From NCBI RefSeq assembly GCF_004340965.1, contig NZ_SLYA01000002.1, positions 992,001 through 1,056,000 on the forward strand: DNA of 64,000 nt. The letters are read 5' to 3'. This DNA comes from Sphingomonas sp. PP-CE-1A-559. Its GTDB lineage: Bacteria; Pseudomonadota; Alphaproteobacteria; Sphingomonadales; Sphingomonadaceae. The notes beneath the pieces were generated by a model. It made no database searches. It was not told where the DNA came from and saw only the letters and a list, made by a program, of their open reading frames with translations. Numbering within the stretch: the first letter of the stretch is position 1; each line of letters opens with the position of its first letter. This document shows, piece after piece, positions 26,448 through 34,555 of the stretch. A program made the translations under genes and the position numbers.

Positions 26448-27443
26448 ATGCGTTGGGGCATCGTCGGCTTCGGCTGGGTCGCACGCGACTATATGGCGCC
26501 CGGCATCGCCGCGTCAGGCGGGACACTGGTCGCGATCGCCGACCCCTCGCCGATGGCGCAGGCCAGCGCGATGTCGGGCGGGATCCTCGCCTACGATACC
26601 GTCGAGGCGATGCTGGCCGATGCCGCGCTCGACTGCCTCTACGTCGCCACGCCCAACAATCTTCACGCCGACCCGGTCCGCGCGGCCGTTGCGGCGGGCG
26701 TGCCCGTGTTGTGCGAGAAGCCGATCGCCGCGACGCTGGACGATGCCGAGACGATCGGCGCGGCGGTTACGGGACATCTCTACGGTACCGCGTTCGACCA
26801 GCGTCACCACCCTGCTCACCGCGCGATGGCGCAGGCGATCCGCGACGGCGCCATCGGCCGACCGATCGCGGTACGGATCGTCTACGCCTGCTGGGTCGAT
26901 CCGACGTGGTCGCCGTCCAGCGAAGGCGGCGGCTGCAATTGGCGCGCCGATCCGGCCGCGGCGGGCGGCGGTGCGGTCATCGACCTTGCGCTGCACGGCC
27001 TCGATCTCGCGGCGATGCTGGTCGACGAACCGCTCGACCGCCTGCACATCGATCTGCAGCGGCGCATTCATGACTATCCGGTCGACGACGGAGGCATCCT
27101 GTCGGGTCGCACCGCAGGCGGCATCCTGGTCCAGAGCCATGTCGCCTATAACTGCCCCGAGGTGCTGCCCCGTCGCCGGCTCGAGATCCTCGGCGAGGAC
27201 GGCCTGCTCGTTGCGACCGATACGATGGGCCAGACCGAGGGTGGCACCGTGATGCGGCGTTGCGCACGCACCGGGGACGAGACCGCCCTGCCCTTCCACA
27301 CCGCGCTCTCGCCGTTCGCCGCGCAGGCCGCCGCGTTCGCCGCCGCCGTCCGCGGCGACGCGCATGATTTCTCCATTGACCGGGACCTGTCGCTGATGCG
27401 CCTTTTCGACGCCGCCTATACGAAGGCGCGATCATGCCTCTGA
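26448..27443 (+). CDS. Gfo/Idh/MocA-family oxidoreductase
   Basis: A 331-residue NAD(P)-dependent dehydrogenase of the family that includes inositol 2-dehydrogenase. The Rossmann fold starts GIVGFGWVARDYMAPG. VATPNNLHAD and CEKPIAATLDDAE (Glu90-Lys91-Pro92) are hallmark motifs. GGGAVIDLALHGLDLAAML provides the active-site Asp and His. The start at 26448 lies 2 bases after the methyltransferase stop. Next to an inositol-phosphate synthase and a TIM-barrel isomerase, oxidation of inositol or of a sugar ring to a ketone is the natural guess. The downstream gene overlaps it by 10 bases. Confidence 0.88.
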   Translation: MRWGIVGFGWVARDYMAPGIAASGGTLVAIADPSPMAQASAMSGGILAYDTVEAMLADAALDCLYVATPNNLHADPVRAAVAAGVPVLCEKPIAATLDDAETIGAAVTGHLYGTAFDQRHHPAHRAMAQAIRDGAIGRPIAVRIVYACWVDPTWSPSSEGGGCNWRADPAAAGGGAVIDLALHGLDLAAMLVDEPLDRLHIDLQRRIHDYPVDDGGILSGRTAGGILVQSHVAYNCPEVLPRRRLEILGEDGLLVATDTMGQTEGGTVMRRCARTGDETALPFHTALSPFAAQAAAFAAAVRGDAHDFSIDRDLSLMRLFDAAYTKARSCL

Positions 27444-28249
27444 GCTGGTTCGCCTGCGCGCATTGCGGTTTCTGGCAGCGCCATTTCGCGCCCGCTGATT
27501 GCCCGGTGTGCAACGATACGCGCAACGACCTGCCCGAGGACGGCTGGTGCTTCCTCCCCGAGCACGACGTCGCCGCGAGCCATGACGGCAGTTGGCGACA
27601 GGTTGCCGACGATCTCTGGGCCTTCACCACGACCCCGCATCTCGGGCTCGGCGGTACCGGCTGGCTGATCGTCCGCGAGGGCGGCAACATCGCCTTCGAG
27701 GCCGCGCCCTATTACTCGCCCGCGATGCTCGAACAGATCGAACGGCTGGGCGGCATACGCTATCTCGCGGCCAGTCACGCGCATGGCTATGGCGCGCTGT
27801 TCCAGCTCCAGCGCGACTGCAACCCTGAGATGCTCGCGATCCACAAGGACGACCTCGGCATGACCAAGGCGTTCCGCGTCACGACGCCGTATGACGACGT
27901 GCTGGAGATCGCGCCGGGGTACACGCTGCATCACGTCGGCGGCCATTACGAAGGCCAGGCGGCGCTCCACGATGCGGTCGGCAAGCGCCTGTTCTGCGGC
28001 GACATGTTCAAGATCGACCAGGACGCGGCCGGCGTCAGCCACGCGATTTCTAGTCACAAGGCGTTCCACAAGGACATCCCGCTGACCCACGGCGAGATCC
28101 GCCAGTATCGGGACGTGATCGCACCGCTCGCGTTCGATGCCGTCCTGACCCCGTTCGAATATGCCCCCGAAGTAGGTCGTGATGTCGCCGTCGCCGTGCT
28201 CGACGAAGCGCTGGCCCGTGCGCCGGGCGTGAAGAGGATCCCGCTATGA
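27434..28249 (+). CDS. Metallo-beta-lactamase-fold protein with N-terminal zinc ribbon
   Basis: A 271-residue protein in two parts. Residues 1-30 hold a rubredoxin-like zinc ribbon, with CxxC at 8-11 and 23-26 (CAHC, CPVC). The rest follows the metallo-beta-lactamase fold. GGTGWLIVREGG is followed by SHAHGYG where HxHxDH is expected, so the first two His (115, 117) remain but Asp and His are Tyr119 and Gly120. GGHYEG (His171) and FCGDMF (Asp190) supply later ligands. With a changed metal site it may bind iron or one zinc, or act as a redox flavodiiron-like partner. It overlaps both neighbours. Confidence 0.75.
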   Translation: MPLSWFACAHCGFWQRHFAPADCPVCNDTRNDLPEDGWCFLPEHDVAASHDGSWRQVADDLWAFTTTPHLGLGGTGWLIVREGGNIAFEAAPYYSPAMLEQIERLGGIRYLAASHAHGYGALFQLQRDCNPEMLAIHKDDLGMTKAFRVTTPYDDVLEIAPGYTLHHVGGHYEGQAALHDAVGKRLFCGDMFKIDQDAAGVSHAISSHKAFHKDIPLTHGEIRQYRDVIAPLAFDAVLTPFEYAPEVGRDVAVAVLDEALARAPGVKRIPL

Positions 28250-29766
28250 CCCGCACTATCACCGGCCTGCCCGAGCAGTTGGGCGCAGCCTGCCACCTCT
28301 ATCTCGACGCGTTTCCCGCCGGCGACATCGTCGCGTTTCCGATCGACGGCATCGACCGTGTCGGCATTCCGGTCTGGGTCGTCGCGCTGTTCCCCGAGAC
28401 TGCGGACCTGGACGGCATCATGCCGTACGGCGTCGGCTATGGCGCGACCGACGAGGCCGCGATCCTGGGCGCGCTGGGCGAGATCGCCGAGATGGTCTGG
28501 CCGACGCTCACTTTGTCGGCGCGCGGCAAGACGCACGGTAGCTATGCCGACCTCGTCCGTGAATGCGGCGAGCGCGGGATCGCCGATCCGCTGACGCTGT
28601 GCCTGCCCGCAGGGTCCCCGGTCGGCCGCGAGACGCCGCTCGACTGGGTCGAGGCCAGGCGGTGGGCGGATGGGTCCAGCGTCCTCGTGCCGATCGACCT
28701 CGCCGCCTATTCCGCCAAGGAGCTCGAACCCGGCTACGTGCCGTTCACGACGATCATCTCCAACGGGATGGGCGCGGGGCCGGACCTCGACTGGGCGATC
28801 GGCCACGGGCTGTGCGAGATCCTGCAGCGCGACGGCAACGGACTGCTGTTCCGCGCGCTCGACCGCGGCGTCGCGATCGATCTACCCGAAAGCCTGCCCG
28901 CCGAGATCGGCGACCTTATCAACCGATTCGCCGCCGCAGACGTCCGCGTAATCCCCAAGTTCGCGACCGACGAGTTCGGCCTCGCCAACGTCTATTGCGT
29001 CGGTGTCGATGCGCGCGAGCCGGCCGTGCCGATCATGGCGACGGCGTGCGGCGAGGCAGCGCATCCCGATGCGGTGCAGGCGCTGGCCAAGGCGATCGCC
29101 GAATACGCCGCGAGCCGCGCGCGCAAGGCCTTTGCGCACGGCCCTATGGCGCTTGCCGAGTCGATCGCGCCACCCGGCTATATCGACCGGTTCATGGCGC
29201 AGGCCGGCGGTGCCGCGAAATCGAGCGATAGCCGCGCGTTCTCGGAGATGCAGCGCTGGACAGATGTCGACGCAGCGACGCTCAGGGACTGGCTCGCCGA
29301 CACGATGCTCGCCGAGCGCAGCCGCCGCGCCTTTTCCGACGTGCCGCGCGCGGACGTTCCCGATGCGCGGGCTCGCGGACGGTTGGCACGGGAGGCCGTC
29401 GAGGCGGCAGGGTTCGACATCCTGTTCGTCGACATGTCCCCCGCGGATGCCGAGGTTGCGGTCGTCAAGGTGATCGTGCCCGGCATGGAAGTCGAGACGA
29501 TGAGCTATTACCGGATCGGCGAGCGCAACGTCGCCAAGCTGGTCGCGCTCGATAGCCCGCTAATTACCTTCGGCGGCGAGGAAAGCCCGACGCGCCGGCC
29601 CGTTCGCCTAACCGTGGAAGCGATGGCGCGGCTGGGTGGCCAGCCGTTCTTCGATACAGCACTGGCGGACGAAATCGTCGGCCCGCTCTATCCGCTCTAC
29701 CGCGAACCCGAAGCGCATCACGTCGCCTGGTCCGAACAGGGCCTCGAGACGGAGGCGGCACGATGA
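28246..29766 (+). CDS. YcaO-family ATP-dependent enzyme
   Basis: A 506-residue YcaO protein. This family activates an amide oxygen with ATP to form azolines, thioamides or amidines. The ATP-binding elements are readable: YGATDEAAILGALGEIAE at 66-82 (Glu79, Glu82), ISNGMGAG at 171-178, GLCEILQRDGNG at 188-199 (Glu191, Gln-Arg-Asp 194-196) and ALAKAIAEYAASRAR further on. No ThiF/E1-like partner, TfuA or precursor peptide is seen near it. ATGA overlaps join it to the metallo-beta-lactamase gene before and the TIM-barrel gene after. A small-molecule substrate, rather than a ribosomal peptide, is therefore likely. That is inference. Confidence 0.88.
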   Translation: MTRTITGLPEQLGAACHLYLDAFPAGDIVAFPIDGIDRVGIPVWVVALFPETADLDGIMPYGVGYGATDEAAILGALGEIAEMVWPTLTLSARGKTHGSYADLVRECGERGIADPLTLCLPAGSPVGRETPLDWVEARRWADGSSVLVPIDLAAYSAKELEPGYVPFTTIISNGMGAGPDLDWAIGHGLCEILQRDGNGLLFRALDRGVAIDLPESLPAEIGDLINRFAAADVRVIPKFATDEFGLANVYCVGVDAREPAVPIMATACGEAAHPDAVQALAKAIAEYAASRARKAFAHGPMALAESIAPPGYIDRFMAQAGGAAKSSDSRAFSEMQRWTDVDAATLRDWLADTMLAERSRRAFSDVPRADVPDARARGRLAREAVEAAGFDILFVDMSPADAEVAVVKVIVPGMEVETMSYYRIGERNVAKLVALDSPLITFGGEESPTRRPVRLTVEAMARLGGQPFFDTALADEIVGPLYPLYREPEAHHVAWSEQGLETEAAR

Positions 29767-30593
29767 CCCTTCGGTTTGCCTACAACACCAATGGCGCGGC
29801 CAACCACCGGCTCGACGACGCGCTGCACCTGATCGCCGATGCGGGTTACGACGGCGTCGCGCTGACCCTCGATCACCACCACCTCGATCCTTTCGCCGAC
29901 GATTGGGCACGCGAGGCGGAGCGGGTCGGCGCGCTGCTGCGGTCGCTCGGGCTGGGGTTGGTGATCGAGACCGGCGCGCGCTATCTGCTCGACCCGCGCG
30001 ACAAGCATGAACCGACGCTGGTCACGGCGGATCCCGAGGGCCGCGATCGGCGGATCGCTTTTCTCGCCCGCGCGCTGGAGATTGCGGCGATCCTGAACGC
30101 CGAGACCGTGTCGTTCTGGGCCGGCGTGCCAAAGGCCGGTGTCGCGCATGGAGACGCGTTCGACTGGCTCGACGCGGGGCTCGGCAAGGTTGTCGAACAT
30201 GCCGCGCGCACAGGCATCCCGGTCAGCCTCGAACCCGAGCCCGGCATGCTGATCGAGACCGTCGCGGACTATGCGCGACTCGCGATCCGCCACCCGGATT
30301 TGCGGCTCGCGCTCGACACCGGGCACTGCCTCGTCACGCAGGATATGGCCCCCGACGCCGCGGTGCACGCCTATGCCGACCGTCTCGGCACCGTTGCGGT
30401 CGAGGACATGCGCCGCGGCGATCACACGCATCTCCCCTTCGGCCAGGGCGACATGGACATTCCGGCCATCCTCACCGCGCTGGAGTCGATCGGCTTCGAC
30501 AAGCTGGTCTGCGTCGAACTCTCGCGCGAAAGCCCCCGCGCGCATCAGGCCATTCCGGAATCGATCGCCTATCTCCGCGCGGCGCTGACCTGA
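29763..30593 (+). CDS. Sugar phosphate isomerase/epimerase-like TIM-barrel protein
   Basis: A 276-residue member of the xylose-isomerase/AP-endonuclease-2 superfamily. The divalent metal site is intact: Glu157 (SLEPEPG), Asp185 and His188 (LALDTGH), His221/His223 (GDHTHLPFGQGDMD) and Glu252 (CVELSRES). This family includes inosose isomerase and dehydratase (IolI, IolE), hydroxypyruvate isomerase and EboE. With inositol synthase and a Gfo/Idh/MocA dehydrogenase in the same operon, an inosose or keto-sugar isomerase is plausible. It overlaps the YcaO stop (ATGA), and its own stop overlaps the next start (TGATG). Confidence 0.85.
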   Translation: MTLRFAYNTNGAANHRLDDALHLIADAGYDGVALTLDHHHLDPFADDWAREAERVGALLRSLGLGLVIETGARYLLDPRDKHEPTLVTADPEGRDRRIAFLARALEIAAILNAETVSFWAGVPKAGVAHGDAFDWLDAGLGKVVEHAARTGIPVSLEPEPGMLIETVADYARLAIRHPDLRLALDTGHCLVTQDMAPDAAVHAYADRLGTVAVEDMRRGDHTHLPFGQGDMDIPAILTALESIGFDKLVCVELSRESPRAHQAIPESIAYLRAALT

Positions 30594-31801
30594 TGCGGAT
30601 CTGCTTCGTCTCGCGCCGCTTCTTCCCCGCGATATCGGGGATGTCGATCTACGCGATCAATCTGTTGCGTCAGCTCGTCGCGGCGGGCCACGACGTGACG
30701 ATGATCAGCCAATATTACGGCGACCCCGCACGCGCCCGCGTCTACGGCGGCGGCCCCCCGCCCCCGGTGCCGGGCGTGCGCGTCGTCGGCCTCGAAGCAC
30801 TGGGCGAACAGGATGGCGGCGATTTCGAGCGCGATATCGACGCGCTGGTCGAGGCTATCGCGCGCGATCATGCGGTGAATCCGTTCGACATGCTCCACGC
30901 GCAATATGGCTATCCGACCGGCTGGGCGACGATGATCGCGGCCCGGCGCCTCGGCCTGCCCTGCGTCGTGTCGATCCAGGGCGGGGACGGGCATTGGGTC
31001 GGCTCGTGCTGCGAGACGCACCGGCTCGCGATGGTCCGCGTGCTCGATCATGCCGGCGCGCTGCTGATCGGCGGCAACAGTTTCGCGGGCGAAGTCCACG
31101 ATCGGCTCGGCACCCCACTCGACCGGTTCACGATCGTTCCGGGGGCGGTCGATACCGACCATTTCACGCCGGCATCCAAGGCAGCGCCCGAAGGTTCGGT
31201 CCGCCTGCTCTATCATGGCCGCGTCGACCGCCGCAAAGGCGTGCTCGACTTTCTCCACGCGCTGCCGGACGTGCGCGGCGACTGGCACGCGACCATTTCC
31301 GGCATCGGCCCCGACGTCGACCCCGCGCAGGCGCTCGCGACCGAACTCGGGCTCACCGACCGCGTGACGTTCAGCGGCTATGCGGACTATGACGCGGTTC
31401 CCGAACTCTACCGTGCACACGACGTCTTCGTGTCGCCGACCTATGCCGAGGGGTTCTCGAACACCATCCTCGAGGCGATGGCGTGCGGCCTCGCGGTCGT
31501 CTCGTGCCACGCCGTCGGTGTCGTCGACTGCGTCCGTGACGGCGAGAATGGCCTGCTGACCGATCCCGGCGACGTGCCCGCGCTTGCGGCTTCGCTGACC
31601 CGCGTCATCACCGATACGAGCCTGCGCAGACGCCTGGCCACCGCCGCGCTGGAAGAATGCCGCCGGGTGTATAGCTGGGACACGGTCGGCCAGCAGATCG
31701 TCGGCATCTACCGCGACCTGCGTAACCAGCGGCAAACCGCCTTCGACACGGACCTGCCGATGACACCCTGCCGCTTCCGCAGCGAACCGCATCTGCTGTG
31801 A
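30593..31801 (+). CDS. Glycosyltransferase family 4 (MshA-like position)
   Basis: A 402-residue GT-B retaining glycosyltransferase. The N-terminal domain begins with the motif RICFVSRRFFPAISGMS. The donor-binding C-terminal domain has LLYHGRVDRRKG and the E-x7-E motif in SPTYAEGFSNTILEAMACGL. It precedes a PIG-L deacetylase in the same operon as an inositol-phosphate synthase. The same trio (Ino1, GT4 MshA, deacetylase MshB) makes the glucosaminyl-inositol core of mycothiol in actinobacteria. A similar pseudo-disaccharide step is possible here, but donor and acceptor are not determined by sequence. It overlaps the TIM-barrel stop by one base. Confidence 0.88.
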   Translation: MRICFVSRRFFPAISGMSIYAINLLRQLVAAGHDVTMISQYYGDPARARVYGGGPPPPVPGVRVVGLEALGEQDGGDFERDIDALVEAIARDHAVNPFDMLHAQYGYPTGWATMIAARRLGLPCVVSIQGGDGHWVGSCCETHRLAMVRVLDHAGALLIGGNSFAGEVHDRLGTPLDRFTIVPGAVDTDHFTPASKAAPEGSVRLLYHGRVDRRKGVLDFLHALPDVRGDWHATISGIGPDVDPAQALATELGLTDRVTFSGYADYDAVPELYRAHDVFVSPTYAEGFSNTILEAMACGLAVVSCHAVGVVDCVRDGENGLLTDPGDVPALAASLTRVITDTSLRRRLATAALEECRRVYSWDTVGQQIVGIYRDLRNQRQTAFDTDLPMTPCRFRSEPHLL

Positions 31802-31808
31802 CCGACCG

Positions 31809-32504
31809 GTGAAGCTGCTCGCGATATCGCCGCATCTCGACGATGCCGCCTTCTCCGCCGGCGGGCTGCTGGCGTCGCGCGTCGATCAGGGCTGGGACGT
31901 CACGGTGGCGACCTGCTTCACCGGCAACGTCGCGCAACCAACTGGGTTCGCGCTCGCGTGCCAGGTCGACAAGGGTCTGGGCGCCGAGATCGACTATATG
32001 GCGCTGCGCCGTGCCGAGGATCTCGCGGCATGCGAAGCGCTTGGCGCGCGCGCGACGCATTTGCCGTTCCTGGAGGCGCCGCACCGTGGTTACGTATCCG
32101 CAAAAATGCTGTTCGCGGCACGCTTGCCCGACGACCGGATCGTCGACGATGTCGCGGCGGCGCTGGCTGAGCTTCTCGCGGCGGAACGGCCTGATCTCGT
32201 CCTCGGGCCAGTGTGCCTCGGCAACCATGTCGACCATCACGTCGTTCTGGAGGCGATCCGACGATCCTGTGCCGATCATACCGTATTGCTGTGGGAAGAC
32301 TGGCCTTATGCCGATCGCGAAGACCGCGTTGCCGCCATGCCCGCGGTGATCGAACACCTAACGCCAGAGACACGCGCACGTCGGATCGCCGCCTGTGCCG
32401 CGTACAGGTCGCAACTCGGCTTTCAATTTGGCGGGGTCGAAGCGATGACGGAGCGAACCGAGCGGATCGCTGAGGAACGTTTCTACCCCCTCCAAGCGTT
32501 CTGA
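31809..32504 (+). CDS. PIG-L/LmbE-family N-acetyl-sugar deacetylase
   Basis: A zinc-dependent deacetylase of 231 residues. The metal and catalytic motif SPHLDDAAFSAGG (His9, Asp11, Asp12) and the second site GNHVDHH (His140, Asp142, His143, His144) are both complete. These enzymes remove the acetyl group from N-acetylglucosamine linked to inositol, lipids or antibiotics (MshB, PIG-L, BshB). GTG start, 7 bases after the GT4. In this operon it should free an amine on the glycosylated intermediate, which may then be acylated or serve further steps. The enzyme type is clear; its substrate is inferred. Confidence 0.9.
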   Translation: MKLLAISPHLDDAAFSAGGLLASRVDQGWDVTVATCFTGNVAQPTGFALACQVDKGLGAEIDYMALRRAEDLAACEALGARATHLPFLEAPHRGYVSAKMLFAARLPDDRIVDDVAAALAELLAAERPDLVLGPVCLGNHVDHHVVLEAIRRSCADHTVLLWEDWPYADREDRVAAMPAVIEHLTPETRARRIAACAAYRSQLGFQFGGVEAMTERTERIAEERFYPLQAF

Positions 32505-32555
32505 CCGACCGGCCACCACCGCCGCGCGTCCCCAATTCCAAGCAGAGCCATTATC

Positions 32556-33485
32556 ATGACCGAAGTTTCCGTCGTCACCCTGGGCAAGGGGCGTCCCGAC
32601 CATCTCGTCAACGTTGTCCGCGGGCTGATGCGCCAGACGCTGATGCCGAGCGAACTGATCGTCGCGGTGATGCAGGACGATCTGTACGACCTGCCCGAGG
32701 CGCCGTTCCCAATCCGCCAGATGCAGGTCGTCGCCGACGCCCTTCCGCTCGCCTCTGCGCGTAACGTCGCGGCCCGCGCGGCGACCGGCGACGTCATCGT
32801 CTTTCTCGACATGGACTGCATCCCGACGCCCACGCTGCTCGCCGATTATGCGGGGTTCCTCGACACGTTCGACGGGCTGCTGATGGGCGAGGTCCTGTAC
32901 CTGCCGGGTGGCGCGACCGATGGCGACTGGCAGTATGACCGGTTCGCCGAGATCGCGGTAAAGCATTCGGACCGTCGCGGTCCGCCGCCGCAGGGCATCG
33001 AGATCTGCACCGACTATCGCTGTTTCTGGTCGCTCAACTTCGCGATGCGGCGGACGACGTTCCTCAATCTCGGCGGCTTCGACGAGCGCTATGTTGGCTA
33101 TGGCGGCGAGGATACCGATTTCGGCAAGGCGCTCGACGAGGCCGGCGTGCAGATCGCGTGGATCAAGGGCGGTCTGGCCTATCACCAATATCATCCGCAC
33201 CACATGCCGCCGGTGCACCATCTCGACAGCGTCGTGCGCAACGCCGAGCTGTTCGAGACCAAATGGGGCTATCGGACGATGGGCCATTGGCTCCAGGCCT
33301 TCCGCCTGATGGGCTTGATCGACCCCACCCCGGGTCGGCCGATCCGCATCCTGCGCCGCCCCGACGCCGCCGATCTCGCGCTGACCGGGCAGCAGAGCCA
33401 CCAGCCCTATGCCAATACCGCGACCGTCATTCGCCTGCTCGAAGACCGGCTGGCGGCGACCGAGAGAACTGCGGCGGCCGAATGA
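32556..33485 (+). CDS. Glycosyltransferase family 2 (GT-A)
   Basis: A 309-residue GT-A transferase. It starts MTEVSVVTLGKGRPDHL, has the metal/donor motif FLDMDCIPTP near residue 89 (DxD) and the acceptor-side YVGYGGEDTDFGKAL, typical of the galactosyl/GalNAc-transferase-like C-terminal region. The 51-base gap before it is the largest within the operon core, and may hold an internal ribosome site or promoter. Its stop overlaps the next gene (ATGA). It most likely extends a glycan. Donor sugar unknown. Confidence 0.88.
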   Translation: MTEVSVVTLGKGRPDHLVNVVRGLMRQTLMPSELIVAVMQDDLYDLPEAPFPIRQMQVVADALPLASARNVAARAATGDVIVFLDMDCIPTPTLLADYAGFLDTFDGLLMGEVLYLPGGATDGDWQYDRFAEIAVKHSDRRGPPPQGIEICTDYRCFWSLNFAMRRTTFLNLGGFDERYVGYGGEDTDFGKALDEAGVQIAWIKGGLAYHQYHPHHMPPVHHLDSVVRNAELFETKWGYRTMGHWLQAFRLMGLIDPTPGRPIRILRRPDAADLALTGQQSHQPYANTATVIRLLEDRLAATERTAAAE

Positions 33486-34555
33486 GGATCGCGGTCCTCT
33501 GCCATGTCCGCCAGCCGATCGCCCAACCCTTTGCTGGCGGGATGGAGTCGCAATGCTGGCATCTGGCGGCCGGTCTCCAGGCGCGCGGCCACGACGTCGT
33601 GCTGTTCGCCTCGGGGGACAGCGACCCACGCTTCACGATCGATGCGGTGATCCCGGAGCATTACGAACGCACCTTTCCGGGGGCCGAGCACCGTGGCTTC
33701 GCGCCGCTGATTGCGCATCTCGACGACGGCTACGCCGCCGCCTGCGACCGGATCGCCGCCGGTAATTTCGACGTGGTGCACAATAACAGCCTGCATCGCT
33801 TCCCACTCGAGCCGGCGCGGACCGCTGTGGTCCCGACCGTCACCTCCTTGCACGTCCCGCCCTACGATGCGCTTCGCTGGTTCGTGCACGCCAGCGTCAC
33901 GCCGACCCACCGCCTGACCGCGACCTCGGCCCACCAGCTTGCCGCCTGGTGGCCCGACGGCCCGCCACGCGAAGCCTCGGTATTGCATAACGGTATCGAC
34001 CTCGACGCATGGCCGTTCGTCGCGCGAGGCGATGGCAGCGCGGTCTGGTGCGGAAGAATGACGCCGGACAAGGCGCCGCATCTGGCAGCGCAGGCGGCCC
34101 GGATAGCCGGCGTCCCGCTCACGCTATTGGGACCGATCGAGGATCGCGACTATTGGGACGCCAACGTGGCGCCGCTGTTGGACGGCAGCATACGATATGG
34201 CGGGCATCAGGATGCAGCGGCACTGGCATCGGAGATGGGGCGTGCTTCGGTGTTCGTGTTCACGCCATGCTGGGACGAACCGTTCGGCTTGGTCGCGGTC
34301 GAGGCGATGGCATGCGGCCTGCCCGTGGCGGCATTCGACCGCGGCGCGTTACGCGAAGTTATCGGCGAGACAGGGTACTTCGCACCGCCCGGTGACGTTT
34401 CCGCACTCGCTGACGCCATCACGAGAGCCATCCAACGTCCCCGAGGCGCGCAGCGTGATCGGGTTGAGACGGCCTTCACCCGCGATCGGTGGCTCGATCG
34501 ATGCGAGGGCCTCTACCGTGACGTGATCGATCACGAACACGGGCGGGTCGCATGA
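33482..34555 (+). CDS. Glycosyltransferase family 4
   Basis: A 357-residue GT-B transferase. FAGGMESQCWHLAAGL is the usual N-terminal acceptor motif. SVLHNGIDLDAW marks the linker, VWCGRMTPDKAPHLA begins the donor domain, and the E-x7-E lies in CWDEPFGLVAVEAMACGL. The start at 33482 overlaps the preceding GT2 stop. An in-frame extension further upstream would lie inside that gene and is rejected. It is the second GT4 of the operon and differs clearly from the one at 30593, so it acts on another linkage. Product unknown. Confidence 0.88.
   Translation: MRIAVLCHVRQPIAQPFAGGMESQCWHLAAGLQARGHDVVLFASGDSDPRFTIDAVIPEHYERTFPGAEHRGFAPLIAHLDDGYAAACDRIAAGNFDVVHNNSLHRFPLEPARTAVVPTVTSLHVPPYDALRWFVHASVTPTHRLTATSAHQLAAWWPDGPPREASVLHNGIDLDAWPFVARGDGSAVWCGRMTPDKAPHLAAQAARIAGVPLTLLGPIEDRDYWDANVAPLLDGSIRYGGHQDAAALASEMGRASVFVFTPCWDEPFGLVAVEAMACGLPVAAFDRGALREVIGETGYFAPPGDVSALADAITRAIQRPRGAQRDRVETAFTRDRWLDRCEGLYRDVIDHEHGRVA

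Noticed and set aside
28000..30000. Possible precursor peptide for the YcaO
   Set aside because: No short frame with a leader-core pattern and Cys/Ser/Thr-rich end was found around the YcaO gene. All frames there are shadows.
29763..30593. Assigning the operon to the known ebo cluster because of an EboE-like TIM barrel
   Set aside because: The UbiA-type prenyltransferase, TatD-like and EboD-type cyclase genes of ebo are absent.
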